Shown: in pieces, positions 47,388 through 60,689 of the stretch
Numbering within the stretch: position 1 is the first letter of the stretch
How the letters are laid out: every line of letters begins with the position of its first letter
Assembly (NCBI GenBank): GCA_022495005.1
Contig: JAGYXB010000204.1
Location: forward strand, 186,001-250,000
Length of the DNA: 64,000 nucleotides
Reading direction: 5' to 3'
Source of the DNA: Rhyacophila brunnea
Lineage: Eukaryota; Arthropoda; Insecta; Trichoptera; Rhyacophilidae
Notes under the pieces: generated by a model
Seen by the model: the letters and a program-made list of their open reading frames with translations, nothing else
Told to the model about the DNA's origin: nothing
Database searches by the model: none
Position numbers and translations under genes: made by a program

Positions 47388-49467
47388 AGATTAAAACCTT
47401 GACTTGCATGGGGTGGGTTATAATATATTGTATTTTCTGGCGATTATAATTTTGATTCGGAATAATGATATGTAATTATTTTGTATTATTATAACAAAAA
47501 TTTCGAACCTTTTTCGAGGCGCGATGCCCTTTGACCTTTGCACACTTTATATTTGCATAAAAATGCGAAAACGAAAACACATTATAAATACAATAAACAA
47601 ATTTCATTAATATGGTTATCAAACATATTTTTACTGTTAAAGATCATCCATTTACAGAAATATTTTTTATATGTACCTACTTAATGAATTTTCATCATAT
47701 TTGATATTGTTTCAGTTTATTGTTTAATTAATATTCCGGTGACACCCTTAAAATACGATACGACTCCCTCTAGTAACCCATGGGTACTATCTACTTATAT
47801 GATTTTTTTAATATTGGGATAAACTTTTTCATATATCATATTATTTTTACACGGTGAAACTGTCTTTGTATGGATCTGCAGTTCGTCTAACGATTTCCCG
47901 GTGTATGAGCAAAAGTGTTGTCGCCAACAATGTGCCAAGTGGGCTGGAAAAATGAGAAATTCGATATGTTTCATTTTCAGGCTACTGGTCCGCTAATGTT
48001 AGCAATATTGTATTTACGCATTGTCCAGTCAATTTTGATTTATATCCACTTGACTTAAAATGATTCCGTAGGATGTACTAACATACCACGGCGCAGTGGC
48101 TAGCGTAAATGCTTACTACATAGATAACACAATAAAATAATTACGAAAGGTGAAAGTAAAGGTGAATAGATTAGGTTAGGTAGCCAGAGTATGTGGAGTA
48201 TTTAGACTTGTCTTTGAAGTTGAAAATATGTACCATGTATTTTATTATTATTTAAAACCTTTTTATCCGGACATTTTGAAAGTCTGAAGAAAGTGGCTAA
48301 TAAAACTAATTATTAACATTATTTCCAATTGCATATTCATTGCAAAGAATGAAAAAAACAGTAAATAATATAGTTTTTAATGTTGCACCATTATATTATA
48401 TTTTTTCAAGACAACACTTGGATGTAGTAGTTACATGAAAAAGAAATTCGTCTCTGTAAACGACTTTGGTCATAGAATTCCTTTCTCTTTCATCATTATG
48501 GTAGGTAGGTATATTGAAAGTGCTTATAAAATTACACCCCTACGTATGTACTAGACGAGTCCATTACAATAACACTGGTTGTTTCAATTTCGCCTTCCTG
48601 TCTTGACAGCTTTGTTGTTCGATTCTGCTAACGAAGGGGTCGGGGTGCTTTTCTAGGTATTACCCCAAAATCTATTTGTATCATATTATATTACTCCCCT
48701 CCTCCAGATTTCAAAGTAAACAAAAACAAGCTAATTAATCTTAAAATTAGAAATAAATTTCTTTCAAGAAGAAGGATTAATAAAAATCTTGTAAATACAA
48801 GGTATAATAATAATATGAATCATCATCATCACTGGTCTAATAATCCAGGGCGGATCTGATGTCCAGGATTCACCTCGGCAGTTGGCCACTGTCCATTATT
48901 GCTTCATAGCCCTGCCATCGGAGTGGACCAAATTGAACGAATGCGAATATACATACTTCTTGGAAAAGGTTGTAGAGCTCCAGGTTATGTCGAATATGCC
49001 ATGGGTCCATAATATATCGTATGCAGAACCCTTGTCTTGTATACATCGAGTGCACTTGGTACGACGAGAGAAGATATAAGAGTTTTAGATTTAAGAAGAA
49101 GTAGATAGGTATGCTTAAATCAGTATTATATCTCATTGAGTTAGCGACACACTTTAATACTAATTAGGATTTTATGGCAAATCAAATTTGTTAATTAAAA
49201 AGTTTTGTTTGAAATATTAACACATATTTTGCTCTTATTATAGTTTTCGAGGAAACAAATGCTATACACTCTTAGATATTCATATATTCAGCAATCACAT
49301 TTTTTATAATTTCTAACCATTATTTATTTTCATCCATCGTCTGAACGACGCCGATGAGACGCCAGGACAACTGAATATTTGAATGAAATGCACGAAGAAA
49401 TTACATGCAGACCGTCACGATTTGAACTAGCAAGTAAATAAACCATCTATATTGTTGATGGTTATCC
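47388..49467. other. No gene recognised
   Basis: AT-rich. A TCATCATCATCACTGG word lies near 48822, and overlapping short frames at 48870-49136 have no domain. Confidence 0.45.
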
Positions 49468-49512
49468 TCGCGACACACCGGTGTGTCGTGACACATTGTT
49501 TGGGAAACACTG
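49468..49512. mobile_element. Solitary hAT-like terminus (right end)
   Basis: The complement from 49512 reads CAGTGTTTCCCAAACAATGT and GTCACGACACACCGG, a classic hAT end with a short internal palindrome (CACACCGGTGTG). The left partner was not found. Confidence 0.45.
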
Positions 49513-50570
49513 GTTTAAATAATACTATTTGCAAATAAAGCGCGCATGTATCTAATTATTGTATTGTGAACGTTAATGATTGTATACATAAATGATGTGA
49601 AAATTGCCAAGTTAATTTATTTTCTACGTCATACTTTTTATGTTAACTGTGCCAGTAGAGGTAGTTATTATAATTAAATTATTAACTATATTTGTAACGA
49701 AAAATTGCGCTGCTTTATATTGTCGCATCCACGACTGTTAGCTAACAATTCGATTATTTACATGTCGCTTGAAAATAGACAATAGAGTACAATATTATAT
49801 TGTTGATTGTTGCTGGCTTCACATCCCATTGTTGCAGCTATCACCATTATTCTATTATTATTGTGTAGAAATATTATGTTCCATGTAAATGCGACGAGCA
49901 TTGACGTGATATTATGTCACCCTGTTAAAGTAATTAATAATTATAATGCTACGCCAGGTATGCCAAACTAAATTGGCGGCGCTCATACCTGGAATAAAAA
50001 TATAACAGTTTGCGTGCTCAATGGACAACATTCTGATCGCCATTTATTTTCTTGACGATGCATTGTTCGATTGTTGATATTGAAATCAATATATATATCG
50101 ATTTCCAAACGGCATGTGATAAAAGAATACAATTATTCGATAAATCGTCGTTGTTATGGGTGTCGTCTTCATTTACTTGTTGGGTAACGACTGATTTGCT
50201 TAACAAAAAACCAATTTTCAATTGACTAAAAATCGTTTAGGCTTTCGATCTTCTAAATAATCTAAATCAATGAACGCATCAAACTTTCAATGTAATTTTT
50301 TTCACAATGATCAGCGGCGATTTTATTTGACGCAGGCTACGCAATCGATTCGTCGGAAGATTTGAAAAGGGGCCTCGAAATAGCTCATACCGGTCATACA
50401 ATTATTATTAATAATAGAGTGGGCCGTAAAATAAACACTCAAACAGATACCTACGTATATAAAAATAAATCAATAGGTAATATTAATAATGAAGACACTC
50501 ATCCTGAATAATAATATTTTTTAGTAAAAGAATGTGAATTTTGGTTTTTATTTATTTTTCGTGATGGGGT
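49513..50570. other. No gene recognised
   Basis: AT-rich; nothing supported. Confidence 0.45.
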
Positions 50571-50713
50571 CAGGGCTCGAAATATGAGCGCCGTTCCGGT
50601 TAGTGAAATCGGTGGGGAAAATAATTTGATCGTCTTACCTACCTATCTTGCTTACCTGTCTTCAGAAAATTGTCGAGCGCTCCGGTTCGTAAACTTTTCC
50701 ATTTCGAGCGCTG
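50571..50713. mobile_element. AGGGCTCGAAAT-family MITE, copy 3
   Basis: This 143-bp element starts CAGGGCTCGAAATATGAGCG and ends CCATTTCGAGCGCTG. The interior (CGCCGTTCCGGTTAGTGAAA; AATAATTTGA-CGTCT) matches 29156-29369 with a large deletion. The flanks GATGGGGT and GATGCTCC share only GATG, so the target duplication is uncertain. Confidence 0.6.
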
Positions 50714-50827
50714 GATGCTCCCCCCTAACATCAGTAGGTGCGTCGGGTATCTATTTCCAAATATAAAAACATGTGGAAAAACTAGATAACACTTAACATA
50801 GACAATTAATATACCTATATATTATTA

Positions 50828-53313
50828 TCTCCTATATATTATTATCCTAAGGAATTTTGGAAAATACGTCAACTTTTTTATTTAAACACCGTTTTGTTGA
50901 TTATTAAAGGAATTCACTTCAATTTTTAGATTCCCGAATCTACTTCCATTTGAATCGGGCACAATCTGATAAAACTCGACACAATCACAGATACTATCGT
51001 TTTTAAATCACGTTTTACATCCGTCACCATACATTTTCGCATCTTGCCTTTCGTCTACCGCAAATCGATTATAATGTCGCTTAATTCTTTCTATATAATC
51101 AATATTGCAAAATATCTAAATTAATATTCCACAAAATTATTCAAAACTGTAAGTAGCACATTGGCGTACGAACAAGAAATAAATACATATTTCCTCACTA
51201 ATTACTACGAAAATATAATCTAAAACCATGTCACTGCTTTTTATCTGTCAAACTAATAGACTTCGATTGTCATTTGTTTTCTTTCGCAAAACAAGTTCAT
51301 TTGACGTGTCAGAATTCAAATTTAGAATTTGCAGAAAATTTCAATCAAGACATTTTTATTGTAAGATGAGTTTTCTATTAATTAATAACAAATTTGATTT
51401 TTTTTAAATACTTCTTTGTGGCTGTTTACGCACTATTTTTTTATTGAATAATTACCTAGGCTACTAATTTTCATAGATATGGTCATATCAAGTTGCCATT
51501 GCAAACAATGAAATAAATTAATACGAATTGTTATAATTAACAAAATGTGTGATATTGTATAATATCTACCTATTTTTACCATCCTTATCTTCATCAATCT
51601 GGACCTATCCACTGCTGGATGAAGGCCTCCTGAGCTTTATTCTACTCCTTACTTACACATGGAAATCAGTGATATTATACTATCTATATTTATAATGCCA
51701 TTTTTATCACGAGCCTTAATAAATCCACTGCTGAATGACGGCCTCTCTACGTTCATTGTATTCTTGATAGTCTTGAATTTCATCATCATCAATCCACTGC
51801 TGGATGAAGGGTTCCGTAACGTGATTCTACGACTATCGGTTTAACGAATTTGTGATATTATACCTATTTCTATCATCCTTATCATCATCGACCTGAACCT
51901 ATCCACTGCTGGATAAAGGCCTCCCATAGCCTGATTATACTCCTTTCTGTCATATGAATTGCTGTATTTATCAAAATCGGTGATGTTATATTTATCTACA
52001 TACTCATATCGTCATCATCATCAACCACGATCAATCCACTGCTGGATGAAGGGTTCCGCAATCTGACTCTACTACTATATAGGTTTACCGAATTTGTGAT
52101 ATTATACCTATTTCTATCGTCCTTATCATCATCGACCTGAACTAATCCACTGTTGGATAAAGGCCTCCCATGCCTGATTCTACTCCTTTATATCATTTGA
52201 ATCGCTGTATTTATCAAAATTGGTGATATTATATCTATTTATATTGCCATTACCATCATGAGCCTGAATCAATCCACTGGTGGATGAACGCCTTTCTAAG
52301 TTGTTTGTATTTCTGTTGATCATATGAATTGCTATATTTATCAAAATTGCTGATACTATATTTACCCATTCATAATATCGTCATTATCATCATCAACCAT
52401 GATCAATCCACTGCTGGATGAAGGTTATGCCAACCTAATTCTTACTTTTCTTAGTCATACAAACTGCTATATTTTTTTTAAATTTGTGACTTTATATACC
52501 AACCTATTTATATCGTCATTAATCCACTGCTGGATGAAGGCCTCTTTAAGCTGATTCCACATTTTTAGGTTTTATTAATTAAATTAATAATTCCTATTAT
52601 TATCAAAATTGGTCTATTCCTCTCAGATATAATATGTATTGCTTTCTTATTTATCAACATTTGTCTCGATATAAATGTCCCGCACAGGGAAACTATATTG
52701 GTTAAGGTTAATTTTGAATTCAAAATTTGATTTTAAAATATTATTCTATGGCTGCAAGCATTTATTTTTTATAGACAATGAAACAAAACAATGTTTAAAT
52801 TTGTTTTTAATGCTACTAATCTTTTTCTATTATGTAAATGGGACCCGAAAGAGATTAATATTGGGATATATTGGATCGCTTTTAATGATAATCACATAAT
52901 ATTGCTGTATATTCGAATGAATGAGATGTATATTTATTTATCATATTTAAATGCACATACCTACACATATAATGTATTAAAATTAAAATGTCAATGGTAG
53001 CAATCGTTGATTGCCAGCTGTTCTGCTAGGCCTAGCAGCCTGAAGTGGTGTCAGGTAATATTGTGAAGGCCTGACTCCAGAATAGACTACGCATATGACT
53101 CCAAATTTGAATTGGCAGTGACGACATGCAAATCGCAAAACTAACAAATCAGCGAAATGTCAAAATGTCTGACGTAAAACTATAAGGAAAAACTATGGCG
53201 CCGTCTATACATACTTTACAATTATATTAAAATCCAACACCATGCCATTATGACGAAAAGCTGTCTGCAAGACCTAGCGAGACAGACTGGCGAGAGCCAG
53301 CTGGCTCAGCTAG
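50828..53313 (+). mobile_element. Helitron-like unit 1 of a head-to-tail pair
   Basis: It begins after A (50827) with TCTCCTATATATTATTATCC and ends with CTAG at 53310-53313. A stem-loop CTGGC-GAGA-GCCAG (53287-53300) stands 9 nt before CTAG. These are canonical Helitron features: 5' TC, 3' CTRR, a 3' hairpin and insertion between A and T. Unit 2 follows with no intervening base. The order inside is a 5' leader, a satellite array (about 51595-52560), then a tail with a perfect 16-bp palindrome CTGCTAGGCCTAGCAG (53023-53038). There is no Rep/helicase, so it is non-autonomous. Confidence 0.75.
51595..52560 (+). repeat. Satellite array inside Helitron-like unit 1
   Basis: About nine units of roughly 105-135 bp, each centred on AATCCACTGCTGGATGAAGG, followed by a TGATTCTACT segment, TATTTATCAAAAT-GGTGATA and a TCATCATCA microsatellite of variable length. 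Units are clearly diverged from one another. Frames across it give Asp- or Met-rich peptides that are translation artefacts of the TCATCA runs. Confidence 0.85.
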
Positions 53314-56300
53314 TCTCCTATATATTATTATCCTAAGAGATTTTGGAAAATACACCAACAGCTCATTTAAGCGACATTTTATTGTTATTTTTACATCTTC
53401 ACTTCGAAATGTGCGCTACCGAATTATCTACCGATTGAATTGACCAAATTTGATAAATATCCGATGATTTTCCAGAAACGTGACGTTTATAACCGATATT
53501 TTCTCATATAGCGTATACAATTCGCCATACTTCTTTTAACGCACAACAGAATGACGTCTTCGTCGCTTGAGACCTTCTAATCCTTTATTTGACAAACGAA
53601 TTCGACTATTTTTATTCAAATATCGTAATGTAGGCATTGGCGCACTTTTTTCCGGTGAAAAAACCATAATCCTGGTACAATTCACTACGTATAATATCTT
53701 TTGACAGGAGCGTGCGCCACTGTCCGCCATTTCATAGATAACATGATATTCCAAATTTGATTTTTTAAATACTTCTATGTGGCTGTTACGCACTATTTTT
53801 TTATTGAATAATTACCTAGGCTACTAATTTCCATAGATCACAATATAGTCATATTAAACTAACAAAGTTGCCATTGCAAACAATGAAAGAAATTAATACG
53901 AATTGTTATAGTTATCAAAATGAGTCATAATGTATAATATCTACCTATTTTTATCGTCCCTATTATCATCAATCTTGACCTATCCACTGCTGGATGAAGG
54001 CCTCCTCAGCCTTATTCGACTCCTTACTTACACATGAATTGTTATATTTATCAAAATCAGTGATATTATATTATTATCTACCTATCTATATATAATGCCA
54101 TTATTATCACGAGCCTCAATAAATCCACTGCTGGATGAAGGCCTCTCTACGTTGATTGTATTATTGGCAGTATTGAATTTCTAATGTTATTTATCTACAT
54201 ATTCATATCGTCATCATAATCATCATCATCATCAACCAGGATCAATCCACTGCTGGATCAAGAGTTCCGCAACCTGATTCTACTACTATTGGTTTAACGA
54301 ATGTGTGATATTATACATATTTCTATCCATCTTATCATCATCGACTTGAACCAATCCACTGCTGGATAATGGCCTCCCTAGCCCGAATCTACTCCTCTCT
54401 GTCATATGAATTGCTGTATTTATCAAAATCGGTGATATTATATTTATCTACATATTCATATTGTCATCATCATCATCATCAACCAGGATCAATCCACTGC
54501 TTAATAAAGACCTCCATAGACTGATTCTACTCCTTTTTGTCATATGAATTTCTGTATTTATCAAAATCGGTTATATTATATTTATCTACAGATTCATATC
54601 GTCATCATCATCATCACATCGACCTGAACCAATACACTGCTTAATAAAGACCTCCCTAGCCTGATTTTACTCCGTTATGTCATATGAATCCCTGTATTTA
54701 TAAAAATCGGTGATATTACATATTTTATCTGCATATTCATATCATCATCATCATCATCAACCAGGATTAATCCACTGCTTAATAAAGACCTCCCTAGCCT
54801 GATTCTACTCCTTTCTGTCATATGAATTTCTGTATTTATCAAAATGGGTGATATTATATTTATCTACATATTCATATCGTCATTATCATCATCATCATCA
54901 TCGACCTGAACGAATCCACTGCTTATTAAAGACCTCGCTAGCCTGATTCTACTCCTTTCTGTCATATGAATCCCTGTATTTATAAAAATCGGTGATATTA
55001 TATTTTTTATCTGCATATTCATATCATCATCATCATCATCATCATCAACCAGGATTAATCCACTGCTTAATAAAGACCTTCCTAGCCTGATTCTACTCCT
55101 TTCTGTCATATGAATTTCTGTATTTATCAAAATCGGTGATATTATATTTATCTACATATTCATATCGTCATTATCATCATCATCATCATCGACCTGAACC
55201 AATCCACTGCTTATTAAAGACCTCCCTAGCTTGATTCTACTCCTTTCTGTCATATGAATTGCTGTATTTATCAAAATCGGTGATATTATATGTATCTATA
55301 TATTCATATCGTCATCATCATCATTATCATCATCATCATCATCGATCTGAACCAATCCACTTCTTAATAAAGACCTCGCTAGCCTGATTCTACTCCTTTC
55401 TGTCATATGAATTTCTGTATTTATCAAAATCGGTGATATTATATTTATTTACATATTCATATCGTCATCATCATCATCATCGAGCTGAACCAATCCACTG
55501 CTTATTAAAGACTTCCTTAGCCTGATTCTACTCCTTTCTGTGATATGAATTTCTGTATTTATCAAAATCGGTGATATTACATTTATCTACATATTCATAT
55601 CGTCATAATCATCAACCAGGATCAATCCACTGCTGGATGAAGGGTTCCGCAACCTGATTCTACTGTTATATTATACCTATTTCTATCGTCCTTATCATCA
55701 TTGACCTGAACCCATCTACTGCTGGATAATGGCCTCCCAAGCCTGATTCTACTCCTTCCTGTCATTTGAATTGCTGTATTTATCAAAATCGGTGATATTA
55801 TATTATATCTATTTATATTTCCATTATCATTATGAGCCTGATTCAATCCACCGGTAGATGAAGGCCTCTCTAAGTTGTTTGAATTTCTGTCGGTCATATG
55901 AATTGCTATATTTATCAAAATTGCTGATATTATATTTACCCATTCATAATATCGTCATTGTCATCATCAACCAAGATTAATCCACTGCTGGATGAAGGTT
56001 ATCCCAACCTAATTCTACTCTTCTTGGTCATATAAACTGAAATATTTTTTTAAATTTGTGATTTTATATACCTACCCATTTATTTCGTCATTATCGTCAT
56101 CAACCTGTATCAATCCACTGCTGTATGAAGGCCTCTTTAAGCTGATTCCACATCTTTAGGTCTTATAAATTCCTATTTTCATCAGATATAATATGTATTG
56201 CTTCATTATTTATCAACATTTGTCTCGATATGAATGTCCCGCACCGGGAAACTATATTGTTTAAGGTTAATTTTTAAATCAAAATATGATTTTAAAAATA

Positions 56301-56865
56301 TTATTCTATGGCTCCGAGCATTTATTTTTTATAGACAATGAAACAAAATAATGTTTAAATTTATTTTTTATGCTGCTAACCTTTTTCTATTATGTAAATG
56401 GGACCCGAAAGAGATTAATATTCGCGTTATATTGGATCGCTATTTATGATAATCACGATTGAGATGTATAATTATTTATCATTTTTAAATGCACATACCT
56501 ATGCATATATTGTATTAAAATTAAAATGACAGTGATAGAAATCGGCGATTGCCAGCTGTTCTGCTAGGCCTAGCAGCCTGAAATGGTGTCAGACGATATT
56601 GAGAAGGCCAGACTCTAGAATAGACTACGCACATGACTCCAAATTTGTATTGGCAGTGACGACATGCAGATCGTAAAACTGACAAATCAGCTAAATTTTC
56701 AATTGTCTGACGTGAATGAAAATCCATCCCGAAGGGTAAACTATGGCGCCGTCTATACACGCTTTACAATTTTTTATATTAAAATCCAACACCAAGTCAC
56801 TATGACGAAAAGCTGTCTGCAAGACCTAGCGAGACAGACTGGCGAGAGCCAGCTGGCTCAGCTAG
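53314..56865 (+). mobile_element. Helitron-like unit 2 of the head-to-tail pair
   Basis: It opens with the same TCTCCTATATATTATTATCC and closes with CTAG at 56862-56865 followed by T. The stem-loop (56839-56852) and the 16-bp palindrome (56561-56576) are at the same places as in unit 1. The first 45 bp and the tail (about 52660-53313 against 56200-56865) are closely similar. The part after the leader (about 53370-53740) differs from unit 1, and the array is longer. Confidence 0.75.
53970..56170 (+). repeat. Satellite array inside Helitron-like unit 2
   Basis: About seventeen units of 85-150 bp share the ATCCACTGCT core. A central block (about 54480-55580) has a distinct CACTGCTTAATAAAGACCTC variant that seems to have expanded locally, while the edge units keep CACTGCTGGATGAAGG as in unit 1. 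TCATCA runs vary from two to about nine trinucleotides. Confidence 0.85.
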
Positions 56866-57030
56866 TCATTATTAATATGTTATATAATAAACCAACATAA
56901 ATCTTCCTGTAATGGTACTTAATTAAGTGAAAGTGAAATGTGTCGATACCATATTTTATCCCCATATGGAAGAAGTAATCGGGACTAATTACTCGTATTA
57001 ACTTATATGGTTGTTATTATTATTGTACGA
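56866..57030. other. No feature recognised
   Basis: Short AT-rich spacer after the Helitron-like pair. Confidence 0.4.
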
Positions 57031-57126
57031 CAACATCTTTTTGGCTACGTGTTAAAACTGTGAACTAACATGCTCCTCCCATTTAGCCAACAACAGCGCT
57101 TCCTTCACGTAGCCAAGAAGATGTTG
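57031..57126. repeat. 96-bp element with 21-bp inverted repeats
   Basis: CAACATCTTTTTGGCTACGT (from 57031) is mirrored by ACGTAGCCAAGAAGATGTTG (to 57126) with one mismatch. The 54-bp interior is non-coding. It is a candidate miniature MITE; no flanking duplication was evident. Confidence 0.5.
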
Positions 57127-59089
57127 CAGAAGAGTAGTTTGTTTCGTTCAGCACTTTCGTGTTCCTCGCTCTAATTTTTGAATATTTTTATATTGTCTGT
57201 ACTCTGTAATCTGTATTATAGTAACTTTTGTAATGTTTTTACGGTTTCAAAATAGTTGCAGTCGACATATTGCAGTTTAACAATATTTTATAGTATTTTG
57301 AAACATGTTTTTTAGTCACCTACCTGAAACTTGGCAAGAATGATTTTTTTCCTTAAATAAAATGTTAATTAATATTTTAGCATTTCAAGTATTTCACGTA
57401 TCACGAATTTACGACTCCAATATGAGTCTAATATGTATGTACATAGCCGGCAATGATAATAATTTTAATTATATACGATCTGTTATACGACTTTAATTCC
57501 GTATGGCGCGTATATACGTACGGAAATATATTTTTAAATATTTTGTTTGAATTCATGCAATGTGCCCACCTACGGGCACCTCATTTGACTAATAAATTTC
57601 CTATTTTCATTTTATTTAGACAATGGAAGGTGTCGTTTAAAATATGTACCCATACAATTTGACGCAATAAATTTTATCAAAATATTATACATACCTATGT
57701 AGTTTCATTTGTTTAGACGCCATGACTTGTAATTTTGTTTTTGTATTATTAATGTTAATATTTCGTTATTAACTCAATGAGATTAAGGTTATTTTAAAGT
57801 AATAAGCTTTGAAATGTATTATGTATTGCAGGTATTTGCAGGTAGGTACTAGAATATTTTGAAGCTAAATTTCTTTTCTTTAGCAAAGATCTCGCTATTT
57901 CCGTGATCGTAATAAGTTATTGGTGTTCGACTGTTTTTTAAAATTTATATTATATCCAATCGGTGTAATTAATATCAAACCCCTCCCCTATCACAAAGTC
58001 ACAAGGAACATTGGCCAACGTTTTTAGAACTTTATTTATTTTATTATTTATTGTGATGAATTTACTACTCGTAATTTGTAGTTATTCACTTGGGCCACTG
58101 AAAATGTTGATATTTTTTTCACAGAAAAGTGACCGTGGAATACATCTAATTATTATAGATGACATATCATTTTACTTATATTTTAATCGGTTAAAACTTA
58201 AAATTTTATAGTCCCCTGCAATATAATATATTGAATAAGCAGTGACTTCATTATTCAAACTCAATCTTCCTACCTTAGCTTATAATTGGTCATATATGAA
58301 AAATAAATTGGATGATCGACGAATCTACGTCTTGTCTTCTTTATTGAATTTCATTTGCCATAGAGACCGCTACATAATATAACATATTATTATGAGATTA
58401 CGTATTATGTATAAGGTTTGTGTCATATCATTGTAATTTTTTTCTATAGTGCAGAGGTACGGACACTTGAGAACTGGAAAATTGAGGCATTCTAGGTGTG
58501 GCCATATAGACGTATTCAATCCCTTAAAGCAGGGATTCCAAAACTTCTCTCTATCAGTGCACATTTTTTGAAAAAAATAAGTAATCAAAAGCCCCTTGGT
58601 AATATACCTTCTTTCAACGAATAATAATAAATGCAGTGATAAATTTTCATCCATATTTATATATAAGGAACATAGTAAATAAAGATGGTATTCTAATTAA
58701 AATGCCCTGAACCTTAAGTTATAACATTATTTTCTTTTATTTTTTTTTATTTTTATTATTCATGGTGGCAATGCATTGTATTATTGATTAATTTATCAAT
58801 TAAAAAATGTTGCATTTTATTAAATAATTAATCAATAATATTATAACCTTATGTATTAAAGTCAACTACAGAGAAGTTCGCATTAAACACAAACGATAAG
58901 AAAACACAATTAGAAAAATTACGGATAACATTAAAAGTAGTCCTAATACGGATTAACCGGGTGCATTAATTGCTACCTATCAATTTATGAATGTTTGTTC
59001 GTATTGTATGCGCTGCCATACCGTTCATCCGATTGCGATAAAATTTTGTTAACTTATTGCTTGCACTTCTTCGAAGAGTATAGGCTATA
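57127..59089. other. No gene recognised; possible Helitron-family fragment at 58980-59060
   Basis: Mostly AT-rich. Near 59024 the phrase GTTCATCCGATTGCGATAAA matches the repeat inside the Helitron-like element that follows, so a truncated relative may lie just upstream of it. Confidence 0.4.
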
Positions 59090-59752
59090 TCTTATATATA
59101 AAAATGAATGTCTGTCTGTCTGTATGCCTGTCTGTCCCGGATGCGTTCCAATACCATTCATCCGATTGCGATGAAATTTTGGTAAGTGGTTGTATGCACA
59201 CCCGCAAAGGTTTCTGAATTAGAAAAACGATCTTCTTCTTCTTCATTATATCTTTTTTTATTCGTATGGTTCCTATACCATTCATCCAATTGCGATGAAA
59301 CCTTCGTAAGTTGTTGTGGTAACACCCGCAAAGGTTTCTGAATAAGTACAACCATCTTCTTCTTCATTATATCTTCTGTTATTCGTATGGTTCCTACACT
59401 ATTCATCCGATTGCGATGAATCATTCGTCAGTTATTGTGGTAATACCCGCCAGTGGCGCACCCAGGATTTAATATTGGAGGGGGCCCAAGGAAGAGAATG
59501 TAAATTAGTCCCATAGGCTCTTTTTCTTCTTCATATAATTATTTTTACATATTTTCACAATACATGGTGATATATTTGTACAGTTTCTATTAGTTTTTAT
59601 TAAATTGGAGGCATAGTGGCGGTAACCGTTAAGCGTGTCATCAGCGACTGGCGGATTAGAAGTGACTAACAGTGACCGTGCTGGACATGTGCACCTAGTA
59701 TGCTAAAACATTACTGAAATAATATCGGCTGTGCTACCCGCTTGGTCTAGAA

Positions 59753-60450
59753 CAGTGTTTCCTAAAGTATGGTACGCGTACCCCCTGGGGTACGGGAAGA
59801 GTTTGGTGGGGGTACGCGCTACACCGGGCTATGGCTGCGCCTAGTGCAACAAGAATTAATACAACATCCATGCTAGAAGGTTTATCGCATGCGGAAGAAG
59901 AGCAATTGCTGGAATTATTAGCTTCAGATGGATTCTTGCAAAATAAATATAAAGAGTGTACTTAAACATCATTTAAGTTGCAAATGCAACATGTGTATCC
60001 AGTTTTAACAGAGAAATTCCTGAAATACATCTTGCCTTTTCCAACTTCATATCTATGTGAAGTTGCTTTTTCAGCATTTGTCGACATTGAGTCAAAAAAA
60101 GGAACAGCCTTTTGCGTGTGGAACCGCATCTCAAATTAAAATTAATAACCAGGGAACCAAATTACGATGATCTGTCGTTTCAACATAAACAATTTCATCC
60201 TTCTCATTGATTATAATGAATGTTATTTTTTATAATATAACTTTTATTTATATTTTATTATGAATAAATTTATTTTTCATTCATTATTATCTTGTTTATG
60301 GAGTTGTTTATGGGTTTATGTAAAAGGAAAATATAAATATATTGTGATTGTTACTAAAGTACTTATATGCATTTTTCTTTGATGAGGGGTACTCAGTGTT
60401 ACGAAAATTATAGAAGGGGTACACAGATGTCGAAAATTTGGGGAACAATG
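59753..60450 (+). mobile_element. hAT element (inner layer of nest)
   Basis: The ends CAGTGTTTCCTAAAGTATGG and, inward from the right, CATTGTTCCCCAAATTTTCG are hAT-type inverted repeats. The flanks GTCTAGAA (59745-59752) and GTCTAGGG (60451-60458) agree at 6 of 8 positions. At 698 bp it is an internal-deletion derivative keeping only the 3' end of the transposase gene. Confidence 0.85.
59831..60210 (+). pseudogene. hAT transposase C-terminus (dimerisation region)
   Basis: From 59831 the frame reads MAAPSATRINTT, then LSHAEEEQLLELLASDGFLQ and an in-frame TAA (59963-59965). It continues MQHVYPVLTEKFLKYILPFP and TSYLCEVAFSAFVDIESKK, the conserved LPFPT.YLCE.(G/A)FS signature of the hAT C-terminal dimerisation region. 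A slip in the A run near 60100 moves the ending (RVEPHLKLKLITREPNYDDL ... stop at 60208-60210) to another frame. Non-functional. Confidence 0.85.
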
Positions 60451-60689
60451 GTCTAGGGAGCTACAATTTTTATGCCGAATTCCACCGAAAAAATGTTCTT
60501 TTGATTTACACCACCACCGGCTGTAGTGGGCGTAGTCGTTCTTTTCGCCGAATGTTTATCGTAGATTTTTGGTTTTTTAATATTGAGGTTCAAAAATATT
60601 AATTGAAAATGGACAAAAAAAAGTATTATTGCATATAACTTATAGAAAACCTACTTAAAACAACACAGCCTAATATCTCGTTTATCGGT

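Noticed and set aside
54864..55918. Open frames with Asp-rich repeats (VDDDDDDD...) on the minus strand
   Set aside because: They are translations of TCATCA microsatellites and the ATCCACTGCTGGAT satellite inside the Helitron-like units, not proteins.
51595..56170. CRISPR-like regular repeats
   Set aside because: Units are 85-150 bp, diverged and lack unique spacers; this is eukaryotic satellite DNA in a transposon.
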